The notes under the pieces are model-generated. The model saw nothing but the letters and a program-made list of their open reading frames with translations. It ran no database searches and had not been told where the DNA came from. 64,000 nucleotides of DNA from Aureobasidium sp. EXF-3400 (taxonomy: Eukaryota; Ascomycota; Dothideomycetes; Dothideales; Saccotheciaceae), in assembly GCA_024195585.1 (NCBI GenBank), contig SWBL01000222.1, positions 1 through 64,000 of the forward strand. The letters are read 5' to 3'. Shown here one piece after another: positions 31,742 through 44,100 of the stretch (positions are counted from its first letter, which is position 1; the number at the start of each line of letters is the position of its first letter). Both the position numbers and the translations under genes were made by a program.

Positions 31742-33852
31742 ATGGCTTCTCTCATCGACTGGAATAGCTATCCTTCGGATGGTGTCCCAGGAAAGTTCTC
31801 TGGAACACCTTCAACTCGCCTTGGTGTCTACACAGCTGAACTAGTCAAGTGTGTCAACAAGGACCCTGCCATCCTCAGCTCCTTCGGTAAGTTATGTCCT
31901 GGACATGGTCTTGGTCGGTCAACTGATAATATCCAGGACCTGCTGGTGTCGACTTTACCAGCCTTCCAACCAATTACGTCTTAGAGACGAGACCACGGGC
32001 TACTGATACCGGAAAGGGTTCGGACGATTACGTCCACGGACATCCCAAGCACAACTTTCGTTCCGCCAAGACCTTCGCAGTTCACGTCGTTGCGCTTCTC
32101 CAAAACACGGTTCAGAGCTGTCGTTGCGCCAGCTGCCGCCCTGATCTTAAGCCCAAGAAATCCAAGGCTGAGTCATCGACTTCTCAGACCACTGTGCCTT
32201 CCAATCCTAACGCAGGATCCTCGTCGCCTATCATGGACGTAGACTACCCCGAACCCGCCGTCAGCTCTGGCGCTGACCAGGATGGCACCGACCAGGACGG
32301 CACCCCTAACGTCTTCGACCGCCTCATGCATCAAGCCAAGCAAGGCCAGCCTATGAGCAAGGAAATAACAGAGCCTAACTCCATGCACTGGCTGCTTGAG
32401 AGAGAGGTTGCAAACCTCCCCACCTATCTCAAATCCATGAAGATCAGCAAGCGCTATCATCCGCGTCTCGGCGAGATCGTGCTCATTGCGCGCAACGTCA
32501 AGGACAAGCAGAACGTCAGGGACAAGCAGAACGTCAAGGACAAGCAGAGCATCAGGTTCGACGACCAATCAGGCATCTACAAGATCCACGACACCCGTCT
32601 TGGCTGGGTTGGATTGCCCATGTGGGAAGCCGCAGTTGTCACCCAAATGGACAAGGAGGCTGTGACTGCCGGCCTTCTGGATCAGAACTCGGGCAACGAG
32701 GGCGCAGACATCAACGGCTTCCGCGTCGAGCCCGTCTCGGAGGCTGGAAATCCCAACAAGGCTTGGTCTACTCGCTACGAGCGTGTCAACATGTTCAACA
32801 TCCGTCCCTTCTCCTTGTGGCAGGAGCTCACCAACGGCGCTGATGTTGACGATCCCCACGAGTTCCACCCCACGATCCGCAACGCACTCACCGCCATGTC
32901 CTCACTGTCTGTCGTTGACCGTTTCCACTTCTGTTCCTCCGGACATGAGGCTCGCATTTACTGCAACGGCTTCTTCCTCGGCGCCGAGTTTATCACCAGT
33001 GGCGATGTTGTTCGTTTTACCTCTCCCATCCACATCCACAGCTTCGGCAAGGATGTCATCTTGGTCAAGCACATCTACATGAGCATTAACCTCAACCGTG
33101 ACCCCTCTCCTGGCAGTGTCCACGTTGAGGGTGTCGCTTACACCACAGACCCTGAGCACGCTTCTGGCCAATTCCAGCGTCCCGTTCCTGCCGAGTCCCT
33201 GCCCGATACCATGCGCGACTACGGCCTCTGGTACAAGATGTCAGAAGGCAACGCTTCGATCACTGTGCCCTACACTAAGCTTCTGACTCGTCTGGTCGAA
33301 GGTGTCTACATGAAAGTGATCGTCGGCGAGCACACTCTCACCAAAGTCACTCATGGAGGCGGTGCTCGCCACCTGGGCTTGATCGAGCACATCGTTGACA
33401 TTACCTACGGTATTCAAGGTGTTCGTGACGCCCGTGAGTATTCTCGCAAGCACGATCCTCGTATCAAGCGCAACGAAGGACAGGCTTGGTACATCGGCGA
33501 GGATCGTGTTGACCAGCTCGACCTCCACCAGCTCAACGATCAGGATGTTGGCGATAGAGCTCGCTTCGGTTTCGAGTCCAACCCTACCCCACTGCAGGCA
33601 TCCCAGCTCAAGGCCATGTTCCGCGCTCGTGCTGCTCGCCAGAAGGGCCCCAAGGTCGGCGGCAACACTCACTCGGCCCTGCCCAGATCTGTGGACTTCG
33701 CTACTCAGGAGGAACTCGATAAGATGCAGCATGGTATCGACGTTGTCGAGCAAGGCCTTGACAAGTTCTCCAACCTCAGAGCCATGGCCATGTTCGAAAA
33801 CCAGTTCACCAAGCGCGTAACCGACGCCGACTGGGACAAGTTCATCGATTAG
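31742..33852 (+). CDS. clr2: Clr2-like heterochromatin silencing protein
   Basis: A 686-residue homologue of the transcription-silencing factor Clr2, which in fission yeast is a SHREC complex subunit acting with a histone deacetylase at heterochromatin. Exons: 31742-31886 and 31937-33852 (2061 nt, in frame). Residues about 50-120 carry the conserved N-terminal Clr2 module, with landmarks LPTNYVLE, DDYVHGHPKHNFRSAKTF and CRCASC. A BAH-like beta region follows (LGEIVLIAR), then the C-terminal Clr2 domain. An 18 bp unit encoding NVKDKQ is present three times. The frame stops at TAG 33850-33852, yet the next 37 codons stay open and look coding up to TGA 33964-33966. A true C-terminus may thus be lost or read through. 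The family call rests on N-terminal landmarks recalled from family knowledge. Confidence 0.75.
32494..32547 (+). repeat. Triplicated 18 bp coding unit (NVKDKQ)
   Basis: Three consecutive 18 bp units encode N-V-(K/R)-D-K-Q inside the Clr2-like gene. They differ by a single base, so the expansion looks recent. Confidence 0.9.
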
Positions 33853-33966
33853 GGATACGATGACGAGAACAAGTCGACCCCTTACCTGGAGAGACTGGAG
33901 AGAGAGAAGGTAGAGAAGGCCAACAGAGAAATCAACGAGGAGTTGTACAAGAACATGGAATTCTGA

Positions 33967-34721
33967 AGACCATGACGGCTGGAATTGAGGATGGCTCTTG
34001 GGTTAATGCGACTAATCCAGGGGACCCTCTCGACTATTTGGACAAGGTTCATTTAGGATGTAAGATAGGATTGATACCAGAAGAAGAGACATCGAAAGGA
34101 TGGGCAGAAAAGATGTCAAAAGAGAGAAGAAGAGACATCGAAAGATGAGAAGAAGAGACATCAAAAGAAGAGAAGATATGTCCAAGAATGAACTGCAACA
34201 AGGCAGTTCCAACAGACCAGAATCAATAGGGTCAAGTTATACAGAAAAGGAAATCGATATGCATTGAGCTCCAACCTTCCAGTCCTCTCTCTACTTTGCT
34301 AGCATTGTGCAATTTAATGGCTAGGTCGTACTCGTGTCTTAAGCAAGTAGAACTTACATATTTCTAGACAGTCGTGGGTACAGAAGGCAGAAAGTAGAAG
34401 TGGTCGGATGTCTGGGGAAGGAACCGTGATGAAAGACGCTGATTGGCGGGTCGGATGCCGGCAAGGGTTGGACAAGTTTACAAGCAGCAAGCGCGACAAA
34501 AGTTCAAAACAAGCTGGACCAAGATTCAAGCGCATCATCGCTACATCTTGACTCTGCACTTTTCCATTCAGCAGTATACCGAGACACACAACTCGACACA
34601 TGCCCATTTAGGACCACAGGACGCGACTTGCAACACGCGACTGCAGCTCGGAACGGACCACTTTCACTAAACCGAGTCCCAGAACAAGACAAGACAGGCG
34701 CATCATAGACAAGAGTTGGCC
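33967..34721. other. Intergenic between Clr2-like and Nup2 genes
   Basis: Between two plus-strand genes. It begins after the second possible stop of the Clr2-like gene and includes the purine-rich repeat at 34079-34168. No gene is seen. Confidence 0.4.
34079..34168 (+). repeat. Purine-rich 20 bp repeat, three copies
   Basis: Copies of AGAAGAAGAGACATCRAAAG begin near 34079, 34125 and 34148, embedded in an A/G-rich tract. They lie in the 3' flank of the Clr2-like gene. Confidence 0.8.
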
Positions 34722-37700
34722 ATGTCGAAACGAGTAGCAGACGGACAAGGCGGTGCGGAGAGATATGGTGGAATGGAGGATCCCCGCGATACAGCAATGG
34801 ACCCACCGCGCAAGGCGACAGCTGCTCAGTTGGCAAAGCGAAGGTAAGTGAAGTGCATATGCGACAAGTGACACAGTGACCAACAGCCCGCTCACTCTTT
34901 GTTTGTCCAGCATCAAACCCCTCAAGGGACGCCCCGGCTCTTCAAGATCGTCCTCACCATCCAAGACGACTCCAGCTCCTGGCTTTGGCAATCCATTTGG
35001 CGGTGCCGACAGCAATCCCTTCGGCCAGAGTGCTCCTGCTCCACCAGCTGCTGCCAGTTTCAACTTTGGTCAGACAACTTCACAAGCACAGAGCAACCCC
35101 TTCGGCTCCATGTCGACCTCACAGAGCTTCCCGCCGAACGCTCCTGCAAACGGCAGTGCAAACCCCGCCGCTTCCTTCTCTTTTGGCCAGTCACAACCTG
35201 CCAACGCTCCTGCCTTTGCACCTCCTCCATCATCCGGCTTCAGCTTCGGTGCATCAACACCCACTGGCACATCATTCAGCTTCGGCGCAACACCTGCCAA
35301 GCCGACACCACAGAACGGCGACGCCAACAAGGCTCCTTCCTTCACATTCGGCTCGACACCTGCCTCGCCGGGCCCTTCAGCCCCCGCATCGCCTGCACCT
35401 GCCTTCAACCCCTTCTCCAGCATGTCGGGTCCCTCGTTTGGCACCACCGAACAGCCCATCACTGCTGCCGAGATCCACGAGATCGAGTCGGCCGGTCCTC
35501 GCCTGAGTCAAGAGGGTAAGCTTGACGCCCTCGCTAACATCGTGCGCCACAGCGAGCCCAAGTATAAGGTATGTGGTTATCACCTTGTCAAATAACATTC
35601 TTGTTCGCTGACTTCTGAGTAGGATGCCGACCTTGGTGGACTCGACCTCTCAGCACTCCCAGCCGCCGTGCAAAGGAAGATGCTCGACTTTGTGCGCGGC
35701 AAATCCGAAACAGTGAGTCTGACAACAATCACCTCTTTCAACCTGCCTCGCTATACAAGATCCCATGGATCTGCAGATTCTCATGATGTTCCTTTGTTCG
35801 CCTCTCACATGCCCCAAACCTACACACACCTCCCTGCTTTTAGTGAGGAGCACTTCATGACCGATGGCTCCATCGACGAGGCCAAGCTCGCTCAAGCAGC
35901 AGCAGACGCGAACATGCCTGGTGCCTGGCAGACAGGCATTGCTGCTCTGCAGTCACGCTTGGACAGAGACAAGCACGGCACGGACCAGATCCACTCGTAC
36001 CAGTACTTTAGCTCGTCGCAGCAGTCGCAGACTGGGCAGCAACAGCTCAGCTTCACACCCCCTGCAGCACAATCCTTTAATCCCAATGCCTTCGCATACG
36101 CACGGCCATATCAACCATTCAACAGTGTTGAAGGTGGTCATGTCCCCTTCGTAAATCACCCACACGTCGAGCAAGACACTCAACATGACATGCTCGACGT
36201 TTCCCACCATCACCACGACTTCAACATGCAACCGCAACTACCCTCCGCTCAGCCTTTTGCTAACTTTACACCCTATCAGACACAGCCCGAAGCATCCAAG
36301 CCTTCATTCTCCTTCTCGTCCACCACACCCGCACCCGCACCCGCCGCCTCGACATCGTTCAACTTCGGTGCATCTACCCCTCCTGCTTCCTCATCAAACC
36401 AGCCCGAAACCCAATCGTCACCTTTCAAGAGCTTCGGTGCCACTCCTGCTCCAGCCTCCCCTGCACCCTCTTCAGGCTTCAAGTTTGGCAGCACCGCTGC
36501 TGAGCCTGCCAAGAAGGACGACACACCCACCACTTCCGCTTTCGGTGGCTTCGGTACTTCTACCGCCAAGAAGGACGACACACCAGCAAAGGCTCCTTCT
36601 GCCTTCAACTTCGGACCCCCCGCCGCTTCTCCTGCACCCGCACCATCCTCATCATTCAATTTCGGCACTTCGACGGCTACACCAGCTTCTCCAGCTCCTG
36701 CATTCAACTTTGGTGCCACTGCCGAGAAGAAGGACGAAGCAGCTCCCAAACCGCCAGCAACTGCGTTCAACTTTGGCTCAGCAGCAACTCCCGCTGCTCC
36801 TCCGTCTCCCAAACCTGCTGAGAAGAAGCTTCCTACTCCTTCGTTCGCATTTGGTGCTCCTGCCGATCCCAAGCCTGCTGATGAAGTGGCATATCCCCAG
36901 TTAAATTTTGCACCTACACAATCTGCGTTCACGCCTGCTGCTGCTCCGGAATCTCCCAAGCCTCAAAATGCTGGTCTCGGAAACTCTATGTTCAACAGCG
37001 CGCCCGCTCAGCAAAAGCCCGCCGAATCTGCCTTCAAGGGTTTCGGCAGCTCTGCCTCAGCTCCTGCCCAAGCAAGCACAACATCGCCTTCGTTCGGGTT
37101 TGGTTCCTCTGTCAGCGCACAAGCTCCTGCTCCCCCCAGTAGATCCGAGTCTCGCACAAGCACCGCTCTCTCGGCACCTGTCACTTCTTCCGGTGTTGCC
37201 ACTCCCCCGGCTTCTCCTCAACTCCCGCCTTCCGAGCTGGAGTCTTCGTTGATCAAACAGGTCAACGAGTCTCTGCGTTCTTACCTTGCATCGGCTGATA
37301 CTTCGCGGGACTGGAGCGCCGTCGTACGCTTCTACCTCGAACAAATTGCCGACATTCGTTCTGGAGACAGTGCTGCACCTTCCACAGCGGCCATCGAATC
37401 TTCAAGTGCGCCCAAGTTGATCACTGCTCCTTTGGCTCCTTCGAACACCCGCGGTGAGAAGCGTCCCGCTGATGAGGAGGTCACAAAGGAAGACGAACAC
37501 AGCAAGCGTGCTAAGCAAGGCTCCACTGTCTCCACCCCCAGCAAGCCAGCATTCAATATGTCTACCATGAGTTCCGGATCACCCAGCGGCAAGCCTCTCT
37601 CACAGACCGCTTCTTTGTTCGACAACATCTTGAGCAGCCCCGACAAGCCCCAGACTCCTCAACCCGCAAACGTCTTCTCGGCTTCTGCAAACAAGGATCC

Positions 37701-39255
37701 AGCTCCTCCCGCTACCGCTCCTCAAGCCAAGTCGAACCCCTTCGGCACCATTGCTCGCAACGTCTCTGCTACTCCCGGTCCCAGCGCTCCCAAGACCAGC
37801 TTTGTCCCCCCTGCTGGAGCTCAAGCATTGCCATCCTCTAACAACGGTACATCTGCTCCATCTCCTTTCCAGATCCCAAAGTTTGGTGGTAGCTCCACTC
37901 CTTCGTCTGCGCCTGCATCTGGCTTCCAGCTTCCCAAGTTCGGTGGTGGCTCTTCTACTGCCGCTCCCAGCTTCCTTGGCTCATTTGGGCAGAAGGCTGC
38001 CGAGCAAGAGGCCAAAGAACGTGAAAAGCGCAAGGAAGAGGACATGGACTCTGATGAGGACGAGGAAGAGTGGGAGAGAAAGGATGCTGAGAAGCAGGCC
38101 CAGAAGAAGGCTGAGCTCTTGGCCGCCAGTCAAGCTCTCAAGTTCAACGTCGACACTTCCAAGAAGCCTGCTAGCTCCGCTTCAGCCGTCTTCTCATTCA
38201 GTGGTACACCTGTATCTACTGCAAACTCATCTGCATCATCCAACATCTTTGGCAATCTCTCTGGCAGCAAGCCTGATGATGAGGATAACGACGGTGACAC
38301 TGACGAAGACGAGGATGTCCATGCCGCTCTGACCAACGCCAGCCCTGCTAAGGCCTCCGCTGGTAAGAGTCTGTTCGAGCGTGTCTCTTTCGACGCCGAG
38401 AAGGAGAAGACAGCCGATGCTCCTAGCGCTTCTTTCAAGTTTAGCTCATTCGGTAGTTCCGGTGCTGCTGACAACACCTGGAAGGGTAGCGATCCCATCA
38501 AGTTCGGCGCCAGCACAGCTACTGCAGGTACTACCACTCCTGATGGATCACCTGCTAAGACTCCTGCTCCCAAGTTCAACTTCGGTGGTGCTTCACAGAC
38601 TGCTGAAAAGTCATCTCCTTTCAGTGGTATGATGGGTGCCAAGCCTGCCGCGTCTGGTAGCATCTTCGACGCTGCAAAGCCCTCGGCTCCTACGACCGGC
38701 TTCTCATTTGGTGGTGCTCCTTCAGGACTTGCACCTCCTTCTGGATCCTCGGTATTCGCTTCGGCTGCTACTTCGCGCGCTACAACTCCTGGTGCCACTA
38801 CTACCGATGCCGAAGGCAGTGCTGCTGAGTCCGAACCCAGCGATACGCCAAACGACGCACAGAAGGACTTGACCTCCCTCACTGCCGACGACATCGCAAA
38901 CTACAACCTCGTTCACGAAGCACGCTGTAAGGTGACGAAACTTGTCAAGGGCGAGGACAACAAGGCCGGATCATGGGTCAGCCAAGGTGTCGGTCCCATT
39001 CGCATCCTTGCTTCAAAGGAGACATCCAAGCCTCGTATCCTCATGCGCGCCGATCCGTCCGGTAAAGTTGGTCTGAACTTCAACGCACTTCTCAACCCTG
39101 CCTTGTATATGATCAAGGCTCCCAAGATGGTACAGGTCAGCGTCCCTGCCGAAGGCAAGAAAGTCGAGTCTTTCATGTGCATGTTCAAGGATGAGGCCAA
39201 GGCAAAGGAGTTCTTGGAGAAGCTCCATGAGGCTATCACCAAAGCTCAAGGTTAG
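34722..39255 (+). CDS. nup2: FG nucleoporin Nup2 (Nup50-like) with Ran-binding domain
   Basis: A 1470-residue nuclear pore protein that helps release cargo from karyopherins through its Ran-binding domain. Exons: 34722-34843, 34911-35568 and 35623-39255 (4413 nt, in frame). The N-terminus (MSKRVADGQ with a following basic segment) resembles the importin-alpha-binding end of Nup2. FG repeats (FNFG, FSFG, FGS) fill residues about 85-200 and 480-1290. A conserved segment, WSAVVRFYLEQIADIR, lies near 820. A charged, acidic stretch lies near 1060-1090. The Ran-binding domain covers about 1345-1470 (landmarks NYNLVHEARCKV, RILMRADPSGKVGLN, FMCMFKDEAKAKEFL). Residues about 290-480 (from 35713) lack FG motifs and are His/Gln-rich. 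A donor-like GTGAGT occurs at 35713, but I found no in-frame acceptor. Confidence 0.93.
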
Positions 39256-40499
39256 CAACATGGGATGAGGGAACACAAGGTACGACAGAAGATGCGTGAC
39301 AGAATGCATCGCAATCTGCGACACTGATGACTTGAAGAACTTTCTCTCTGTTCTCTTTCATTCTTTTGAGCTTTGGTATGATGGTTTTTTTCTTTGGTCT
39401 TGGACGGGAAGGTCAGGTTGTAACGGCGTTCTTGTTTTCCGCAGTGGTTGTTCCTTCTTCATTTTAGAGCTTAGAGCTCCTTCCCGTTGCTTCCCTCTTT
39501 CTATGAACATGTTACTTTTTACTTTTCACTTCAAACGCGTTTACTGTACACATCTGCCTCCTGTTTCTGTGAATGAAAAGTAAGGTTACATCTCCCTCCT
39601 TTCTTTTATCCTGTCCGTGAACGGCCATCGCTGTGAAGAATGCACGATAGAACTGAAACTACAGATCAGGTGCGGGATATACAGGTCTCCAACGTCCTCG
39701 GAGCTTGTATGCCTCTTACGCGGAGCTCTTCACAACCAACAACCAAACCTTTCCACTGCGGTCTCTCTTTCGGTTTCGAACTAGAGATCTGCGACTCACA
39801 TGCGCATTTTTAACGGGATTTATAGAGCTTGAGGGGTATAGCTTTCTGAGGAATAGACCCTAGAAGTGGTGTTGCGTGTGCGCCGGGAATATAAATGGTT
39901 GCGTCAACCGGGGATAACGCTGATCATTGAAGGCGGGGATATGGCGATGACCATTCGAGTACGTGTTGTCTATACAAGGTTTTTCGAAAGAGATGCTGTA
40001 TGGTAGATCGAGTTACTAGGAGCTACAGATGTTAGTACTTATACGGAAGGTTAGGCAAGTTTTAAAGTATACCAGTTTTTCGGGATTAAGGTGAAGTTTC
40101 GAATCCTCGATGGTAACGAGTATTAAGAAGTGCTGACGTGGATATATGATTTGTAAAGGCATGGGATGGTCTGGTATGTTCTATTATGCTGTATCTGCCG
40201 TAGCAAGGCTGAAGAGAAACAGAGGTGATAGATAAAGAAAGAGGAATGGAGAGAGAGAAAGATCAGTGATAGATGACGAGGAGCAAATGCTTCTGGGAGC
40301 ACTGGAGTCAGAAGACCAGGCACATCACAGTTAACAATACTGGATGGTGCTTTGACCGTGGCATAGGCAGGAAGTGATACGTTGGATATTAAGCATTGAC
40401 GTGTGTGAGGGTCGAATACCAGACAAGTGCGTTCGACAAGCGTGAGATTCGAAGAGACAATCGTGGATTCAACGCGTGCCAGCCTCCCCTGAAAATGCC

Positions 40500-40612
40500 C
40501 ACAAAGCGAGCACGAAGAGTCTGTGGACCGTCCATCTCATGGCAGTCTTCTCTGAAAGCACTCACACAGCGAGTATGGAGAGTCTGGAGACCATCTGTCT
40601 CATGACTTCCCT
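40500..40612. repeat. Degenerate duplicated unit of about 68 bp
   Basis: Two diverged copies share GCGAG, then GAGTCTG, then GACC and ATCTCATG in the same order about 68 bp apart. This is consistent with an old tandem duplication. Confidence 0.55.
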
Positions 40613-41025
40613 CCGTATCAAGAAAAAGCATGACTGATGTCCATTCGCCATATCGCCATATCTTAATAGCCCCAACATATGAATGCTGTGCCACACTTCT
40701 CGTAAGCCCCACAACTTGTTTCTGTGCCTCTCTTCTCGCTTACAACAAGACCCCAAGCTGTTGATTATTAAACACCCAGCTCACAGGAACTGACACCTAC
40801 AGGAACGACGCGGGTGAGGGTCTGTGTACGGTGTATGCTGTGCATGCTGTGCATGCGTTGGCGCTATCTTGTGTCAGATAAAGCAGCAAGCATATGCAGG
40901 GTCTCCAATAGCTGACTCCTTACCGTTTGCCTACCCCATGAGTCGATACTGTACGGCGACGCCGTGACGGTTGGGCTATGGAGTGAGAGAGCTGGATTAA
41001 GAGCTGGCTCGAGAGCTGACCATCG

Positions 41026-41147
41026 TTGATAAGCCACTACGGCGCATACAAGTACAGACAGAACAGCTGATAAGCCACTGTGGCACGTACAGGTACTTGC
41101 GAACGGCTGATAAACCGCTGTGGCACGTACAAGATAGATGCTTGTAA
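41026..41147. repeat. Imperfect 41 bp tandem repeat, three copies
   Basis: Units starting at 41026, 41067 and 41107 share TGATAARCCRCTRYGGCRCR followed by TACAAG/TACAGG. They lie in the gene-poor region. Confidence 0.8.
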
Positions 41148-44100
41148 ACGAGTGCCGAAGGAAGACATGTTCGTTGGACGATGAACCAAGTGTTTCGGAG
41201 GGCAGGCCGTATAGGCGACCGACTAAACGACAAGCGATGGTTAGTCTAAGCGAATACTCAAGTATACCACGACTTGGAATTTGCGACAAAAGCCGTTCTG
41301 TCTTGCGACGAAGGTAGCGAGAACAGTCGTAAGAGCCCAATCGCAAAGACTCAGCTGCATATTCAAGCGCAACGAATTGTATGCATTGACTCGAAACAAT
41401 ATCGACAAAATGCAGGAGGCTGCACGAATGACGAGCTCACAGAGCTGGCTGCTGCGCCGACGAGAATTTTTCTGCCCTGCTGATCACAGCTCTGCAGAGA
41501 GATCCACAGGAACAGGAGGTCACTGCAGAACCCACCCACTGCTGCATATGTGCAATGCAGGTGCAAGTTGCATCTCGGTAGTCCCGTCGCTTAACAAGCA
41601 AAGGCCTTTGCACAATTCGTTTCGAACGCAATGACTGAAACCTCTGAGATATTGGAAATCCACTGTCTTGGGTCCACTGTCGTGGGTCGTTCAGCAAAGA
41701 TGCCGCCCGCGTAGTGGCGTGCAGAAGTACTTCATGCACCATATCAATAGTTTGGACGAGGTACCAATGGTGGGGTAAAAGGTGGACGTCCAAAAAGTGC
41801 AAGTGTACACGGAGAAAATGTCCGGGATGATGGCGTAAAGGCGCAAGCCACGTCAAAGCTCTAGACGGCAGCAGATCACTCCAGGCCAGGGTCATACTTT
41901 TGGTGCACAGTTTTACTCTACCAACTTGTCTTCTTTGCCTTGTGTCAGAGGTGCTTCCACCTAGACCAGTCGAGGCACAAGAAAGTATTTCCTGACTGAC
42001 AGAAGCATCTGTAAGGTTTCGAGGTGACCGGAAAATATATGAAGTCCAGGCCCGGGTAGGAGAAATCTCCGCCTTGTCGCTAAAGGCGGCATTCGCGAGA
42101 CAAGCCGTGGCCTCGCGTGAGCAGCCGACGGCACTTTGTCGTCTATCGTATACCAAAAGACTGACAGCAGCAGTAGCCGACAGCAGACACCAACCCTCGA
42201 AGCTGCATCGACCTGAACGAGACAATTATCGGAGCCGAAAGCCGCAGGACCCTGAAAAGCCGAAAGCGGTAATCTGTGAGCGAGGTGCGAGAGATCACTC
42301 GGCGAAGCCGACCCAGATTGACTCACAGATAAAGACTTCGGGACAGCCGGCGAGGCGCGCGCATATCTACGCAGAGCGACAAGCACCTCGCGAAATGGAT
42401 ACAAGAATGGGAAAGAAGAAACGGAGTCGTGAAAAGCCGATGGTGGTACGACGCCGACAGTTTGACCGTAGAGCCGCAGGGTCTGTTCTGGGCGGTCTGT
42501 ATAGAATTTTTGGGCGCGAGCTGAAAGCTGGCACACAACGGATGATTTTGAACGAGTCAACGGGGTCTTCCACAGGGCTGGTTATGAGTTTCTGGTTTGC
42601 GCAACGGTTTGGGTCACAAGTCTTGCTGACACGAAAGTTTACGAGCGGTAAAATGCGGCCCAGGATGGGATATCCCTGCTGAATCAAGAGAGTTGTATTG
42701 ACAGCTCTCAGCGTCAGCAAGACATTGATGTGCAGTGCACCGCGCGTAAGCAATTCGCAGCCGCGGAGGGATTCACAAGCCGTTTCGTAGGTATGAATAT
42801 CGAGTAAGCAATTCTGTGCCTCACTTCCAAACAACCGAGGTATGTTTTATGGCACTCTGTAGGAACAGACATCCTCAGGCAGAGAGTCCAAGCACGGGGC
42901 AGATGTTTACAGGGAGTACTGGCGATACGTGCGCAAGTACAGCAGCAAGAACAACCGCGCAAATCGAAGCGTGCCGTAGAGTAGGGCGTTCCTGGCCCTT
43001 ATGTTTCAGAACGCCCAGCAGCCTCAGGAACCGTAGAACAATCTTAGGACTCGGTAGAGCTTTGTCGGCATGTTTGAGACGAGCTGTGGTCTATCGGAAT
43101 AGCCTAATGATATGTCTGTCGGTATGACCGACAATCACAACCAGCCAGATAGTAAGCAAGACAACAGCTGTGTGTTGCACCCTCCGTAACAACGGCCGAG
43201 GAACGAGTTACGAGACCGGTAGAGCCTTCAACGTCTTCTTGCAAGTGAACCATCTTTGAAGGTGGGTGGTGGGGCGGTATAGCAAGCATAGACTTTGCAA
43301 GAGCAGTGTGAAGAGTCCGCTCGAAATAACATAGACTAGTTCGTGGCATGAAGAATCCGGACACGAGTGGTCGGAGTCCGATGCTACGGAAGAAAAACCG
43401 TTGGACGACGACGCGCACAACTCGAGATGGCTGGGGCTGTGCACACGAAACGTTTGACCCAGCGACGCTGGCAAGTTGCAACAGTACAGAAGTAAGAAAA
43501 ATCGCAGGCTTGTGGAAAGACACGGTGCAGCACTCCGCAGACATGGCGACGCACGATGCAGGTGCAAGGAAACAACAAACATGATCAAGGTTTGTGCTAC
43601 ACAGATGATGGCGGGGTTGTGCATCAGATCTGCAAGATGGCGGGAGATCATGCAGAGTCAAATCCAGAAATGCTCCGGTGGCAGCAGAGAACTTCAGCGC
43701 TGAGGTCAAGAGCTGTGATAGCGACAAAGCGCGACGCGCGAAGTAGCTGGTCCCGAACCGCTTGAAGGAACCGAGCGTCGACATCCTTAACGTCTTGCGG
43801 CACCAGGATTCCGAGTATCTACTATCTGGTGGCTTGTTTGTTTGCTTGCTTGCCCTACCGAAGATGTAGATCCTCTACACTTTGTTGAGACACGTTCAGC
43901 TCAAGAGTCGAAGGATTCGACCACCGCACCGACCGAGAGCTGATGGAGAACAAGACAGACAAGCGTGTGGGGCAGACGGCTCCTCTGGTTCATAGAAATC
44001 TGTCCCGGGTGAGTGAGTATAGATTCGGTATCCTTGTCATGTTGGGACTCGACTATCGAAATGCCCTGTAGTGGTACACATCAGTGATGGAGGCACTCCT

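Noticed and set aside
33814..33852. Intron ending at the Clr2-like TAG (GTAACC to TTAG) that would remove the stop
   Set aside because: It would be about 36 bp, shorter than other introns here, has no CTAAC-type branch point, and the removed sequence looks coding.
40088..40110. B-box-like GTTTCGAATCC string
   Set aside because: No A box or cloverleaf arms at the right spacing.
41437..43784. Overlapping open stretches of 150-260 codons on both strands
   Set aside because: No domain, repeated overlap of frames on opposite strands, mostly no plausible start, no matching intron signals; best explained as chance frames in moderate-GC noncoding DNA.
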